Source of the DNA: Vibrio superstes
GTDB taxonomy: Bacteria; Pseudomonadota; Gammaproteobacteria; Enterobacterales; Vibrionaceae
Reading direction: 5' to 3'
NCBI RefSeq assembly: GCF_003569005.1
Contig: NZ_BCUR01000001.1
Coordinates: forward strand, 1,555,893-1,619,892
DNA length: 64,000 nt
Shown piece by piece: positions 8,004 through 16,116 of this stretch; the stretch's first letter is position 1; the number at the start of each line of letters is the position of its first letter. The notes under the pieces were generated by a model. It ran no database searches. It was not told where the DNA came from and saw only the letters and a list, made by a program, of their open reading frames with translations. Position numbers and translations under genes: made by a program.

Positions 8004-9440
8004 ATGGGTCAACTCAATCTAGTTTCGGATGATAACCTGAACCGAACTAACGATATCTACCTCAAGTTAGAGCAATTACAGGCAAACTATTCGAAAGAAC
8101 CATACCCAAGTATTGAACTTAGAAAGCAGCGACTGGTATTACTCAATCAATCTTTGTTAGAAAACGAAAAGGCACTCATTGCCGCCTTGATAAAAGATTT
8201 TGGATTTCGCTCCGAATTTGATTCAGTGATGACGGATATTATTCCTACCGTTAATCAAATTAAGTACACCATCAAAAACCTAAATCGTTGGACTCGTCCT
8301 TCAAAGCGTCACGCGGGACTGATGCTGTCACCATCAAAGGTTCGAGTAGAGTATCAACCCGTGGGGGTGGTTGGCATTATATCGCCTTGGAACTTCCCAA
8401 TAATGCTGAGCATAGCGCCATTAGCGACAGCAATAGCAGCGGGCAACAAGGTAATGCTGAAACTGAGCGAGTTTACGCCAAACACCAATGAGGTGATCGA
8501 AAGGATCTTGTCGGTTATCGATGAAGAAGTCACTGTGGTGCAAGGTGGCGCTGGAGTTGCCGCAAGCTTTAGTGAATTGCCATTTGATCATCTATTGTTT
8601 ACCGGTTCGACTCACGTAGGCAGATTGGTAGCGCAAGCCGCTGCAAAAAACCTAACCCCAGTGACATTAGAACTGGGTGGAAAGACTCCCGTTGTGATTG
8701 CGCCTGATGCGCAATTAGACAAGATTATAGACTCCATTGTATTTGGTAAGTGTGTGAACGCAGGACAAATCTGCGTTGCCCCCGACTATGTATTAATTGA
8801 GCAGGAAAAAGCAGACGAGTTTGCAGAGCTGTTTATCAAGCGCTTTAACCATTTCTTCGGTAAAGACTTAGATCAAGTCAGTCATATTGTGAATCAAAGT
8901 CAGTATCAACGTTTGACTGCTTATTTGGAACAAGCTAGAGCAAATGACTCAGTTCGCGTTGTGCCTGTTGCTGTACGCGAAGGTGATTCAACAGATACTG
9001 GGCGCCAACTATTGCCTCACCTTGTGTTTAATCCAAGTAACGACTTAGACATGATGAAAGAGGAAATATTTGGGCCAATATTGCCTATCGTGACTTATCA
9101 AACCATGGAAGAGGCTGTTGAATACATCAACGACAGAGAGCGACCTCTAGCGCTTTACCTGATGAGTGATGATAGCCAAGCGATTGACTATGTCCTTGGA
9201 AACACGCATTCGGGTGGTGTTGCAATCAACGATACTATTTTTCATGTAGCAGCAGATGATGCTCCATTTGGAGGTATAGGACAATCTGGCGTTGGTCATT
9301 ATCACGGGGAAGAGGGTTTTAGGACCTTTAGTCATGCTCGAACAGTGCTACATACACCAAGCTGGCTTCCAAGAACGGGTTTGCTACTGAAGCATCGAAA
9401 ATTGGTATTAGCAATGATGCGAAAGGTGTTTGCTCGATAG
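8004..9440 (+). CDS. NAD(P)-dependent aldehyde dehydrogenase, coniferyl-aldehyde-dehydrogenase-like
   Basis: Oxidises an aldehyde to the acid in the cytoplasm. The 478-residue ALDH fold is complete: PVGVVGIISPWNFPI (cofactor and oxyanion Asn) near residue 117, FTGSTHVGRLVAQAA near 202, LELGGKTPVVI with the general-base Glu near 224, and NAGQICVAPDYVL with the catalytic Cys near 257. Late motifs are EEIFGPILPI and the C-terminal PFGGIGQSGVGHYHGEEGFRTFSH. The overall pattern, including the HGEEGFRTFS end and the NxxRWTRPSKR segment, resembles coniferyl-aldehyde / class-3-like dehydrogenases; the substrate cannot be fixed from sequence. AGGAAC precedes the ATG. The C-terminus is basic and hydrophobic (LLLKHRKLVLAMMRKVFAR). 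A RecX-like gene follows at once. Confidence 0.9.
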   Translation: MGQLNLVSDDNLNRTNDIYLKLEQLQANYSKEPYPSIELRKQRLVLLNQSLLENEKALIAALIKDFGFRSEFDSVMTDIIPTVNQIKYTIKNLNRWTRPSKRHAGLMLSPSKVRVEYQPVGVVGIISPWNFPIMLSIAPLATAIAAGNKVMLKLSEFTPNTNEVIERILSVIDEEVTVVQGGAGVAASFSELPFDHLLFTGSTHVGRLVAQAAAKNLTPVTLELGGKTPVVIAPDAQLDKIIDSIVFGKCVNAGQICVAPDYVLIEQEKADEFAELFIKRFNHFFGKDLDQVSHIVNQSQYQRLTAYLEQARANDSVRVVPVAVREGDSTDTGRQLLPHLVFNPSNDLDMMKEEIFGPILPIVTYQTMEEAVEYINDRERPLALYLMSDDSQAIDYVLGNTHSGGVAINDTIFHVAADDAPFGGIGQSGVGHYHGEEGFRTFSHARTVLHTPSWLPRTGLLLKHRKLVLAMMRKVFAR

Positions 9441-9576
9441 CCAATACATCAAGCTCAATAGGAATCCTGTCGGTAAAACAGTGAGCAGGGTTCCTAAACT
9501 CATTCAAACCTTTATACTAATCCACCTTCCTTTCTACACTATCTTGCATAGTCAACTGCGCAAACAGAGAGATATT

Positions 9577-10392
9577 TTGTCTGATCAACCCAATCAAATT
9601 AGAAAAGCTAAGCGTATTGAAAGCGTGATGAACTCTGCGATGTGGCATTTAGGGCAAAGAGACCTTACTGAAACAGAACTTATCGCAAAACTCAGAGTAA
9701 AAACCGACAATGAGGAATGGATTCAAGAAACGCTAGAGAAGCTGCGAGGTTTTGGTTATCTAAAATCGGACCAAGACTTCAGCCGATCCTTTATAGAGCG
9801 CTCATTTTCTAATGAATATGGTTCTGGTTACATGCTAGATAAACTAAGAAAGAAGGGCATCCATGAGCAGGTTATTGTTGAGGTCATTGAGGAAGTAAAA
9901 CAGCAACTGAATATCGATGAACAAGTGATGCTTGATCATAGGATCAATAGCTATTATAGCGAGTTGACTATGAGCAAAGAGAAGCTAGTTTCGACCCTAC
10001 AAAAAAGGGGTTTTACTTATGCCCAGATCAAGCAAGCTATCGCTCAGCACCCTAGTGTTGAGCAGCTCAAAACGAATCTCGAAATAAAGGCTGAAAAAGC
10101 GGATCTAGAAAAAGAGGTGCTAAAATACGCTCGAAAGGGAAAAGGGCTCACTCTCATTCGGCAAGAACTGCGCCAAAGAAAGATAGACATTTCAGAGCTA
10201 GATACTGTGGTAGAAAGATTGATTAACGATGAACAAATCGATTTTTACTCGAGTTGTTTAGAGCAGCTGCAAAAGAAAAAGTATGACCTAAGCACTCATT
10301 CAGAGAGAGGAAAGGCGTATGCCATGCTTAGTAGAAAAGGGTATTCCTCAGAAGAGATAAAGTTTGCTTTGAGTGAAGCCGAAGAGGCTTGA
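9577..10392 (+). CDS. RecX-like protein with extra helical repeats
   Basis: The N-terminal half aligns with the RecX family (inhibitor of RecA filaments): MNSAMWHLGQRDLTETELIAKL, then GFGYLKSDQDFSRSFIERS and YGSGYMLDKLRKKGI. RecX proteins are usually about 150-165 residues. This one continues with more three-helix RecX-type repeats (KLVSTLQKRGFTYAQIKQAI, LTLIRQELRQRKID, AYAMLSRKGYSSEEIKFAL). It may therefore be a long RecX variant or a RecX-fold protein of other function. The frame is open back to a TTG at 9430, 11 bp inside the aldehyde dehydrogenase, but that leader looks unlike RecX. I chose the TTG at 9577, which follows AGAGAG; the ATG at 9628 is also possible. No recA is nearby. Confidence 0.6.
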   Translation: MSDQPNQIRKAKRIESVMNSAMWHLGQRDLTETELIAKLRVKTDNEEWIQETLEKLRGFGYLKSDQDFSRSFIERSFSNEYGSGYMLDKLRKKGIHEQVIVEVIEEVKQQLNIDEQVMLDHRINSYYSELTMSKEKLVSTLQKRGFTYAQIKQAIAQHPSVEQLKTNLEIKAEKADLEKEVLKYARKGKGLTLIRQELRQRKIDISELDTVVERLINDEQIDFYSSCLEQLQKKKYDLSTHSERGKAYAMLSRKGYSSEEIKFALSEAEEA

Positions 10393-10409
10393 TTTGCAGT
10401 GAACTAGGT

Positions 10410-10430
10410 TACCGCCGGGTGAGGGCGGTA
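10410..10430. terminator. Weak terminator between convergent genes
   Basis: 7-bp stem TACCGCC / GGCGGTA with a 7-base loop, between the RecX-like gene and the convergent SEC-C gene. There is no good T-run on either side. Confidence 0.45.
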
Positions 10431-10468
10431 TTCAACAGATATTGGTTTTGAGCGGTTAGATATAAAAG

Positions 10469-10801
10469 CTAGGCGCAACACTTCTTGTATTTCTTACCAC
10501 TACCACAGCTGCATGGGTCGTTTCTGTTGGGTGTTTTCTCAAACACTGTCGTTTTTGGACGGTTTAATAGCGTATCCAACTCAAGGGTATTTTCTTCTTG
10601 ATCTGAATCTACCACGATATCAGCAATGATAGAGTTCGCTTTTGCAAGTGCTTCAATCTCAGCTTTACGCTCTTCTGATGCCACTGTGATAGAAATTGGC
10701 GCTTCTTCGGTACCAGCTTTTACGTCACGGTTTACGTTGTATCCAGACATAACGTGGTTCTGTCTTGTTTCGATACGGCCTTTGAAAAACATTTTTGACA
10801 T
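10469..10801 (-). CDS. SEC-C motif zinc-binding protein (PBPRA1643-like family)
   Basis: The 110-residue product ends in a classic SEC-C motif, [19 protein letters not shown], which binds one zinc through C-x-C-x8-C-C as in the SecA C-terminus. The N-terminal part (MSKMFFKGRIETRQNHVMSG, then ISITVASEERKAEIEALA) matches what I recall of a small Vibrio/Photobacterium family named after PBPRA1643. The true role is unknown; interaction with ribosomes or SecB-like partners is speculation based on the motif. The frame is open 11 codons further upstream from a TTG, but AAGAG before the ATG at 10801 and family similarity favour this start. Confidence 0.8.
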   Translation of the reverse strand: MSKMFFKGRIETRQNHVMSGYNVNRDVKAGTEEAPISITVASEERKAEIEALAKANSIIADIVVDSDQEENTLELDTLLNRPKTTVFEKTPNRNDPCSCGSGKKYKKCCA

Positions 10802-10976
10802 GCTAGTACTCTTTGATAGTTTGGTTTTGAACAAAATGAGCAGGGATTATACGTTGCATTCAGAAATGATAAAGCGCAGATTGAATATAAGGTGCAGATT
10901 CGGTCCCGAGCCTCGAACAAGTCATGTGCTTTCTAAGATTCCATCACAAGGCTTGAATAACGATTTATAGGGTACC

Positions 10977-11065
10977 CGTCATGCCCGAGGGCTTTTATCG
11001 GGCATCTGTTTTTATACAAGGTCCCCGACAGGTACGCCAGCCCGGAAAGCACCTCGGGGACGACG
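10977..11065. repeat. Palindromic CGTCAT..CCCG intergenic repeat
   Basis: An 89-bp unit has outer arms CGTCATGCCCGAG and CTCGGGGACGACG (11 of 13 complementary). Inside are two smaller hairpins, ATGCCCGA / TCGGGCAT and GTCCCCGA / TCGGGGAC. It resembles the extragenic palindromes beginning CGTCAT..CCCG that occur in many gammaproteobacteria. It lies between the SEC-C gene and an outer-membrane gene. Confidence 0.6.
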
Positions 11066-11303
11066 TTTATTAATCGCTGAACATCAAAGTAGTGGTCTAA
11101 CAAGGCATATACTCTGTTAGATCACATTTAGATCGACTATCAATACTTGTGTATGCAAGTCAGGCTAGAAGCTAAAAATATTCCAACTTAGGGCGGAATG
11201 ACGCTTTACTGCGAACTTACTGTCTACAACATGATGACATGTATATTAGACCGACCGTGAAAGCTATTGGGCGTAATGAAAGACGAGGGTGACTTCTCTA
11301 CAA

Positions 11304-11329
11304 ACAAAAAACCGATGCAAGTGCATCGG
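11304..11329 (-). terminator. Rho-independent terminator for the minus-strand barrel gene
   Basis: 8-bp stem CCGATGCA / TGCATCGG with a 2-base loop. Reading the minus strand it is followed by TTTTTTG. It lies 20 bp after the stop of the gene at 11349. Confidence 0.8.
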
Positions 11330-11348
11330 CTCTATATTGAATCATGAC

Positions 11349-11804
11349 TTAGAAACGGTAGCTCACTCCAAAGCCTGCTCCTAGTTTCAGTTTTGAAGAG
11401 CTCTCTATCTGCCACTCTGGGTTGATGTGTGCATAAGCATTCCAGTTGCTAGCGAAATTCCAATCTAGACCTAGCGGTACTCTCAAACCAAAATCGTCAT
11501 CCCACTCGTAGTAGGCACCGGCGCCAACAAACCAGGTAAAAGGAATATCACTAGAGAAGCTACCACGAGCGAAGTGATAATCAAACGCCATACCATCGTT
11601 ACCGATAACAATATTGAACTTGTTATCCAGTCTAAGGACCGCACCCAAACCTTGGTCAATACCCATACCAACTTGAACTGAGGTGTTCACGGAGGTGTTC
11701 ACGGAGGTGTTGGATTCCGCTCTAGCAGCGCCACTATAGGCTATTAGTCCGTATAGGAACATTGTCGTTAGAGCCAACTTATCAATCTTTATTTTACTCG
11801 TCAT
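11349..11804 (-). CDS. Small outer-membrane beta-barrel protein with NTSV repeats
   Basis: 151-residue exported protein: a signal peptide (LALTTMFLYGLIAYSGAARA), then alternating aromatic/polar strands typical of an eight-stranded barrel, ending in the outer-membrane signature KLGAGFGVSYRF with a terminal Phe. Directly after the signal peptide is a short run NTSVNTSVNTSV, encoded by tandem 12-bp repeats at 11680-11715, which could vary by slippage. I chose the ATG at 11804 because GGAAAG lies just upstream; an in-frame TTG 12 bp earlier is less likely. Another barrel gene lies upstream on the same strand (93-bp gap). Function unknown. Confidence 0.7.
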   Translation of the reverse strand: MTSKIKIDKLALTTMFLYGLIAYSGAARAESNTSVNTSVNTSVQVGMGIDQGLGAVLRLDNKFNIVIGNDGMAFDYHFARGSFSSDIPFTWFVGAGAYYEWDDDFGLRVPLGLDWNFASNWNAYAHINPEWQIESSSKLKLGAGFGVSYRF

Positions 11805-11897
11805 CTGTCTTTCCAAAATTTCTGTATCTTAAATTGTATAGAGCTGGCTTCGTCATCTGTAATAGGTAGTTATGAAGCCATCTGTTTGCTAGGGGTG

Positions 11898-12377
11898 TTA
11901 GAAGTGAAACTCTGCACTGATTGAGTAGCTATCTTCGACGACTTTGGCTTCATACGCGGTATATTCAAGCGCCAAACGAACAGGACCTAATGACACGCCT
12001 GTGCCAACCCCGTAGTAAATATCATTAGTGTCTCCAAGGTTACTTTGGAAGTGACCAATTCCAACACGGCCATAAACATCAAAGATGGCAATGGGTAGCA
12101 TCACTTTTGCACTTGTTATCCAAGCATTAGAGTAGACATGTTCAAAATCTTTATGTGTATCAACAAAGTCTGCATATCCGCCTTCGATAGCGAACATGTC
12201 ATGAATTTGATATCCAAGGTAAAGGTTGTAGCCACTATTCTGATCGGAGAAATCAGTATCTTCGTTCTTTACCTGATAATCAGAGTAAAGGTAGCTAGCA
12301 CCGATATAAGGGTTAGCATTCACTTGAGTAACAAAAAAGGACAAAGCGAATGGAAGGATTAGTTTATTAAGTTTCAT
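11898..12377 (-). CDS. Outer-membrane beta-barrel protein, OmpA-like barrel type
   Basis: 159 residues with a signal peptide (MKLNKLILPFALSFFVTQVNA) followed by a barrel pattern NPYIGASYLYSDYQV, YNLYLGYQIHDMFAIEGGY, VYGRVGIGHF, YYGVGTGVSLGPVRLALEYT. It ends with alternating YSISAEFHF and a terminal Phe, as usual for outer-membrane insertion. It resembles the eight-stranded opacity / OmpA-N family. It is divergent from the ToxR/CadC-type regulator 455 bp away, which makes that regulator a candidate controller (inference). Ligand or function cannot be read from the sequence. Confidence 0.75.
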   Translation of the reverse strand: MKLNKLILPFALSFFVTQVNANPYIGASYLYSDYQVKNEDTDFSDQNSGYNLYLGYQIHDMFAIEGGYADFVDTHKDFEHVYSNAWITSAKVMLPIAIFDVYGRVGIGHFQSNLGDTNDIYYGVGTGVSLGPVRLALEYTAYEAKVVEDSYSISAEFHF

Positions 12378-12832
12378 TTGTTTAAGACTCTAATATCAAA
12401 GTTGAATAAATTGTTCTAATCCATGAGTTTGTGGTCAATTGACTCTTTGCTTCCTGCTGCTAGCAGGTTTAGGAAATGTGTTCCTTTTAATGCCTGCGGT
12501 ATGGGGTGCATTTTGATGATTGAGCGAGGTATTGGCATAAACGAAAGCTAAGCAGTTAATAAGGCTGTGATAACAAAGATATAAAACCAATAAATACAGT
12601 GACTTAGTGCTGAACTTATCTGAATTTTATAGTGAAAAAGTTCTGATTTTTAGAAAAATAGGCCGTTACAAACAGGATATCTGGCTGCGAAATCTGATTC
12701 TTATGTGGTGGTGATAAGGCGTAGCGCGTGATGGTGTTGATTTTGGAGTAGATAGTTAAAAATTGCCTGAAAAATCATTCTATTGCGTCTATGTTTAGAC
12801 ATAGATCCATTAAAAAAGATGAGTTGTCGTAG
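12378..12832. other. Divergent intergenic region, no gene seen
   Basis: AT-rich 455-bp spacer between the barrel gene and the ToxR-like regulator. One small hairpin is visible (CCTGC-TGCTA-GCAGG, about 12451-12466). It must hold promoters for both directions, but no unambiguous box or operator was recognised. Confidence 0.5.
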
Positions 12833-14383
12833 ATGCTTCAGAAAAATATCAGTTTTATTGTCGATGAGTGGTGCTTTGTGCCCAACGAAGGTCAGATCCA
12901 GTTTGCTGATACTCTCGTCACGATTGATAATCGCATCTCTAAATTACTTGAATACTTCTGCTTAAACCCTGGGCTTACTCATACTCGAGATGAATTAATC
13001 GAACACGTTTGGGGAGGTACGGTTTTAACCGACCAAGCGGTAACTCAAGCGGTATTTGAATTACGTAAACTCCTAAAGAAGCACAGCCAGAAGCAATCTA
13101 GTTACATTGTCACGGTTACAAAGCGTGGCTATCGCTTCGATGGTGAGGTTAAGGTTGAAGCGATTGCTGTTCAGAAACCTGTTCAGAGACCTGTTCAGGA
13201 ATCTGTTCAGGATTCTGTTACAAAGGTTGCCCCAGAGCCCGACGTTATTACAGCTTCTGTTCAGCGAACTATCGAAACGGAAAGTCAAATTGAACCCCAG
13301 CCATCGAGCTTGCCCCAAACAAAATCTAACAAATCGCGCCTGCCAGTAATTGTGCTTACTCTGATTGTTATCGCCTTGAGTTCGCTGCTTATATATCAAC
13401 ATCAAATCAATGGACCTAAGGATGCAGTAAATGCATCCCGCCATTTGAGTCATTATGAGTTTCGTTATGCGGTATTGAATATCAGTGAGGATGTAGTAGA
13501 TAAACCTGAGCTGTATGGTGTGGTGATTAAATTAGTGGAGCATATCGGCTTTTATAGCAATATTCGGGTGGTGAAATCTGAAGAGCATAGGAAGTTAGCA
13601 GCAGTTGAGCTGAATTTTTCTACCGCGCCAAGCCGAGACGGAAAAAAATTGCGGCTGTTAGTTCAGTATCACAATCGCGTTTCAGATCAAACCCACTTGA
13701 ATCGTCGTTACTCCACCAATTTTGCTAGGTTCCATGAGACGTTTCCTAACATGATTGATGATCTACTAAGAGCGATGTACATCAAAATTCCCGAAGAGGA
13801 TATGGAGCGAGACATTTCGGTCTTTCCCAAAAATCCAGAAGCCCTTAAATCCTTAATGACAGCGACAGGTTTTACTTATCTTGGTGTTGATTTTGACAGT
13901 GCGGTTGAGCATTTTCGCAAGGCGAGGGAGTTGGTGCCAGACAATGCTTATGCTACTGCAGTGAGTTACATTAGCGAAATTATGTCAGTGTTTTCCAGTG
14001 ACAAAGATGAACAAGCAGAGTTAATTGAAGACCTGAATCAAGAATACTCTTTAGCATTAGCGTCTATTTTAGAAAAGAGCAATAACCCAAAAGTTTGTGA
14101 GGCCTATGCCATCCTTGCCCTGTCAGAAGGGAAACCTGATCAGGCATTACAGGTATTGCTGTCTATTCCTTACAATCAACATACGCCATTGACTTATCTC
14201 TTGTTAGCAAAAGCAGAAGAGGCAAGAGGTCATACCGATGGAGCTAAGGAGTTATATTTACAAGCAACTCAAAACACCTCTTCACCGGTTGCCCTAGAAA
14301 TAGCGAGTCCGTTATTTTTCGATAGTAATCTGGATTCCTTAATCAAAGAACTTAGCAGCAACAAAGTTGAGCATGAACACTAA
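12833..14383 (+). CDS. ToxR/CadC-type membrane-bound transcriptional regulator
   Basis: One-component regulator of 516 residues. A cytoplasmic OmpR-type winged helix lies at about residues 15-105 (RDELIEHVWGG, AVTQAVFELRKLLKKH, YIVTVTKRGYRF). A flexible linker follows with VQKPVQRPVQESVQ-type repeats. One membrane helix is at about 170-188 (VIVLTLIVIALSSLLIY). The periplasmic C-terminal domain is predicted to be helical with TPR-like pairs (AVEHFRKARELVPDNAYA; QALQVLLSIPYNQHTPLTYLLLAKAEEARG). This layout matches CadC-like regulators that sense conditions in the periplasm and bind DNA from the membrane. The signal is unknown. Nearby barrel genes are possible targets. The gene overlaps the convergent MscS-type gene by 4 bp. 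Confidence 0.85.
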   Translation: MLQKNISFIVDEWCFVPNEGQIQFADTLVTIDNRISKLLEYFCLNPGLTHTRDELIEHVWGGTVLTDQAVTQAVFELRKLLKKHSQKQSSYIVTVTKRGYRFDGEVKVEAIAVQKPVQRPVQESVQDSVTKVAPEPDVITASVQRTIETESQIEPQPSSLPQTKSNKSRLPVIVLTLIVIALSSLLIYQHQINGPKDAVNASRHLSHYEFRYAVLNISEDVVDKPELYGVVIKLVEHIGFYSNIRVVKSEEHRKLAAVELNFSTAPSRDGKKLRLLVQYHNRVSDQTHLNRRYSTNFARFHETFPNMIDDLLRAMYIKIPEEDMERDISVFPKNPEALKSLMTATGFTYLGVDFDSAVEHFRKARELVPDNAYATAVSYISEIMSVFSSDKDEQAELIEDLNQEYSLALASILEKSNNPKVCEAYAILALSEGKPDQALQVLLSIPYNQHTPLTYLLLAKAEEARGHTDGAKELYLQATQNTSSPVALEIASPLFFDSNLDSLIKELSSNKVEHEH

Positions 14384-15045
14384 GGGTTCTGGCTAAGTGA
14401 GACCTTTTGGTTCCTTTTTAATTGAGGGAGCAATTTATGTCGGAGTGTTGTTTTCTTTTCAGAGTTTGGATAACGCCGTTTGTTTTTGTCAGTTTGAGTG
14501 TAATTCTTTGCTGAAGTGCACTGATTTTTTTTAACGACCTTAGTGACACTTTTCTGCAGAAGTAAAGAGTTGGGATAGGTAATGATGTTACCTTCTGGAT
14601 GTTTCAACAAGGTATGAAAAATCTTGATTTCAAGGAGTGTGCCTTCTATGTCATTACCATCAGCGATGATGACGTAGTCTCCGATGCGATAAGGAAAAAC
14701 AAAGAAGATAAGAAAGCTTGCTGTGACATTACTCAATATTGACCACTGAGCAATAAAGCTTACACCAAGTATTGTAAACACAGACGACATGAAAATGGCG
14801 AACTCACCGTACCCTATACCACTGACAATCAGAAACGCACCGATTAAGACAAGAAGATAAAGAATGTTAAAGCAACGAAGAATAAACATGCTTCGAGCTT
14901 CAGAAACGGATTTCCTTTTTGATAATGCCCCAATAGTCTTAAGCGTGAATCGCTTTAGTCCCCAGTATATTGCGATAAACGCCGCTCCAAGAATGACATC
15001 GTACTCTTTGATGGCGTAAAAAATGCTATCTATTTGCATGGGCAT
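14380..15045 (-). CDS. Small MscS-family mechanosensitive channel
   Basis: 221-residue membrane protein. Helices lie near residues 8-28, 52-78 and 80-105. They are followed by the MscS pore-lining and beta-domain start AQWSILSNVTASFLIFFVFPYRIGDYVIIADG, and then GTLLEIKIFHTLLKHPEGNIITYPNS. This is the core of MscS channels, which open on membrane tension to release solutes after osmotic downshock. It is shorter than E. coli MscS (286), because the C-terminal alpha/beta vestibule is replaced by a basic, Lys/Gln-rich tail. It may be a reduced subfamily or a C-terminally frayed gene. It overlaps the regulator gene at its 3' end. Confidence 0.75.
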   Translation of the reverse strand: MPMQIDSIFYAIKEYDVILGAAFIAIYWGLKRFTLKTIGALSKRKSVSEARSMFILRCFNILYLLVLIGAFLIVSGIGYGEFAIFMSSVFTILGVSFIAQWSILSNVTASFLIFFVFPYRIGDYVIIADGNDIEGTLLEIKIFHTLLKHPEGNIITYPNSLLLQKSVTKVVKKNQCTSAKNYTQTDKNKRRYPNSEKKTTLRHKLLPQLKRNQKVSLSQNP

Positions 15046-15424
15046 AATAACCGCTTCATTTAATAAAGAGTCATTATGTTTGTCTCGTCAATACAAGTCA
15101 TAAGCAAGTGATTAGCTTTATATCACTGTCTTGTTATATGCGTGATTGCTCCCTGTATTGGTGGCTATAATTTTGTTTATCCTCAATTAAGTTTCTGATA
15201 TTTATGGTTTTATAATTTTGTTATATCAGCCTTATGGAACACTAACCCTTTGCTGATGCCAAGGGAAGCACGATTCGTAAAATGGCCGAACATTCATTCT
15301 GTTAACGAGTCGGTCATGATTTTTATTGTTATTAAACTAACCCTACTGGGTGTCCATAAATGGCGCAAGCATAAGCAAACCAGCAGTCGAGTATCACTAA
15401 CTGCAGCGAAGGGAGGCTAAAAAG
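15046..15424. other. Intergenic region, no gene seen
   Basis: 379 bp of AT-rich sequence between the MscS-type gene and the truncated MarC gene. No reading frame, repeat or clear terminator was recognised. It should hold promoters for both divergent genes. Confidence 0.5.
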
Positions 15425-15817
15425 ATGCTTTCCCTTTTTCTAACAAAATTGATTACTGGGTGGGTTGCTATTGATCCTAGAGGTTTAACTCCAGTTTATT
15501 TTGCTCAGGTGCATTCTCTAGGCGCGTCTCACTATAAGCAATTAGCAATAAAATCTGGGTTGATCATTGTCTCGACCTTACTTGCTTTTCTCACTGGAAT
15601 CGTTGTCATTTCTAATGTGAATGCCATTCCTGCGCTTGTAGCTCAAATCATTGTAGGCGTGGCATTGTTTCTCACTTGTGTCGCTTTGATCAGCAAGAAA
15701 AAGACACATAAACGGATTAAAAAAGAGCACTGGGTAGGGAATGGGTTATACCAAAGAGAAACTTCTGCACGCACGGTTTATCCCTTGGCATCTCCTTATG
15801 CAATGTTCAGCTTGTAG
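15425..15817 (+). pseudogene. Truncated MarC-family membrane protein
   Basis: 130 residues that follow the start of the MarC (UPF0056) family: LFLTKLITGWVAIDPRGLTPVYFAQ, then helices at about 40-64 and 68-88, then TVYPLASPYAM near residue 120. The last segment corresponds to the family's conserved (A/V)-F-P-L-A-x-P motif, which normally opens the second half of an about 200-residue protein. The frame stops six codons later, and no continuation was seen in the other frames. AGGGAGG with ideal spacing precedes the ATG, so translation is likely. It is best read as a gene that has lost its second half; a genuine half-size protein cannot be excluded. Confidence 0.6.
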
Positions 15818-16116
15818 TTTTTATTTACCTATAGTTCTCCTCATTTCAAGGATAAAATCATATAAATCAGTCTAGTGGCAGTACCTAAGCATTGCTGCCT
15901 TTAGAGTGGGATCTTTAGCTCGAGTAATCTGAAGCCTTTGTTCTGGTACCAGTACCAGACCTAGGCGGCCCACAGTAAATACTGAGTTAAGTGCGTTCTA
16001 AAAGGGAAGTAAAGTAAAGCATTGTAAATCCAGAGTGTTTAGCACTCGTATTCCATTCCTAGCTGTTAAAATCAAGACACGTTTTACTCAAAACAGAGCA
16101 CCTAAAGAGGCTTCAA

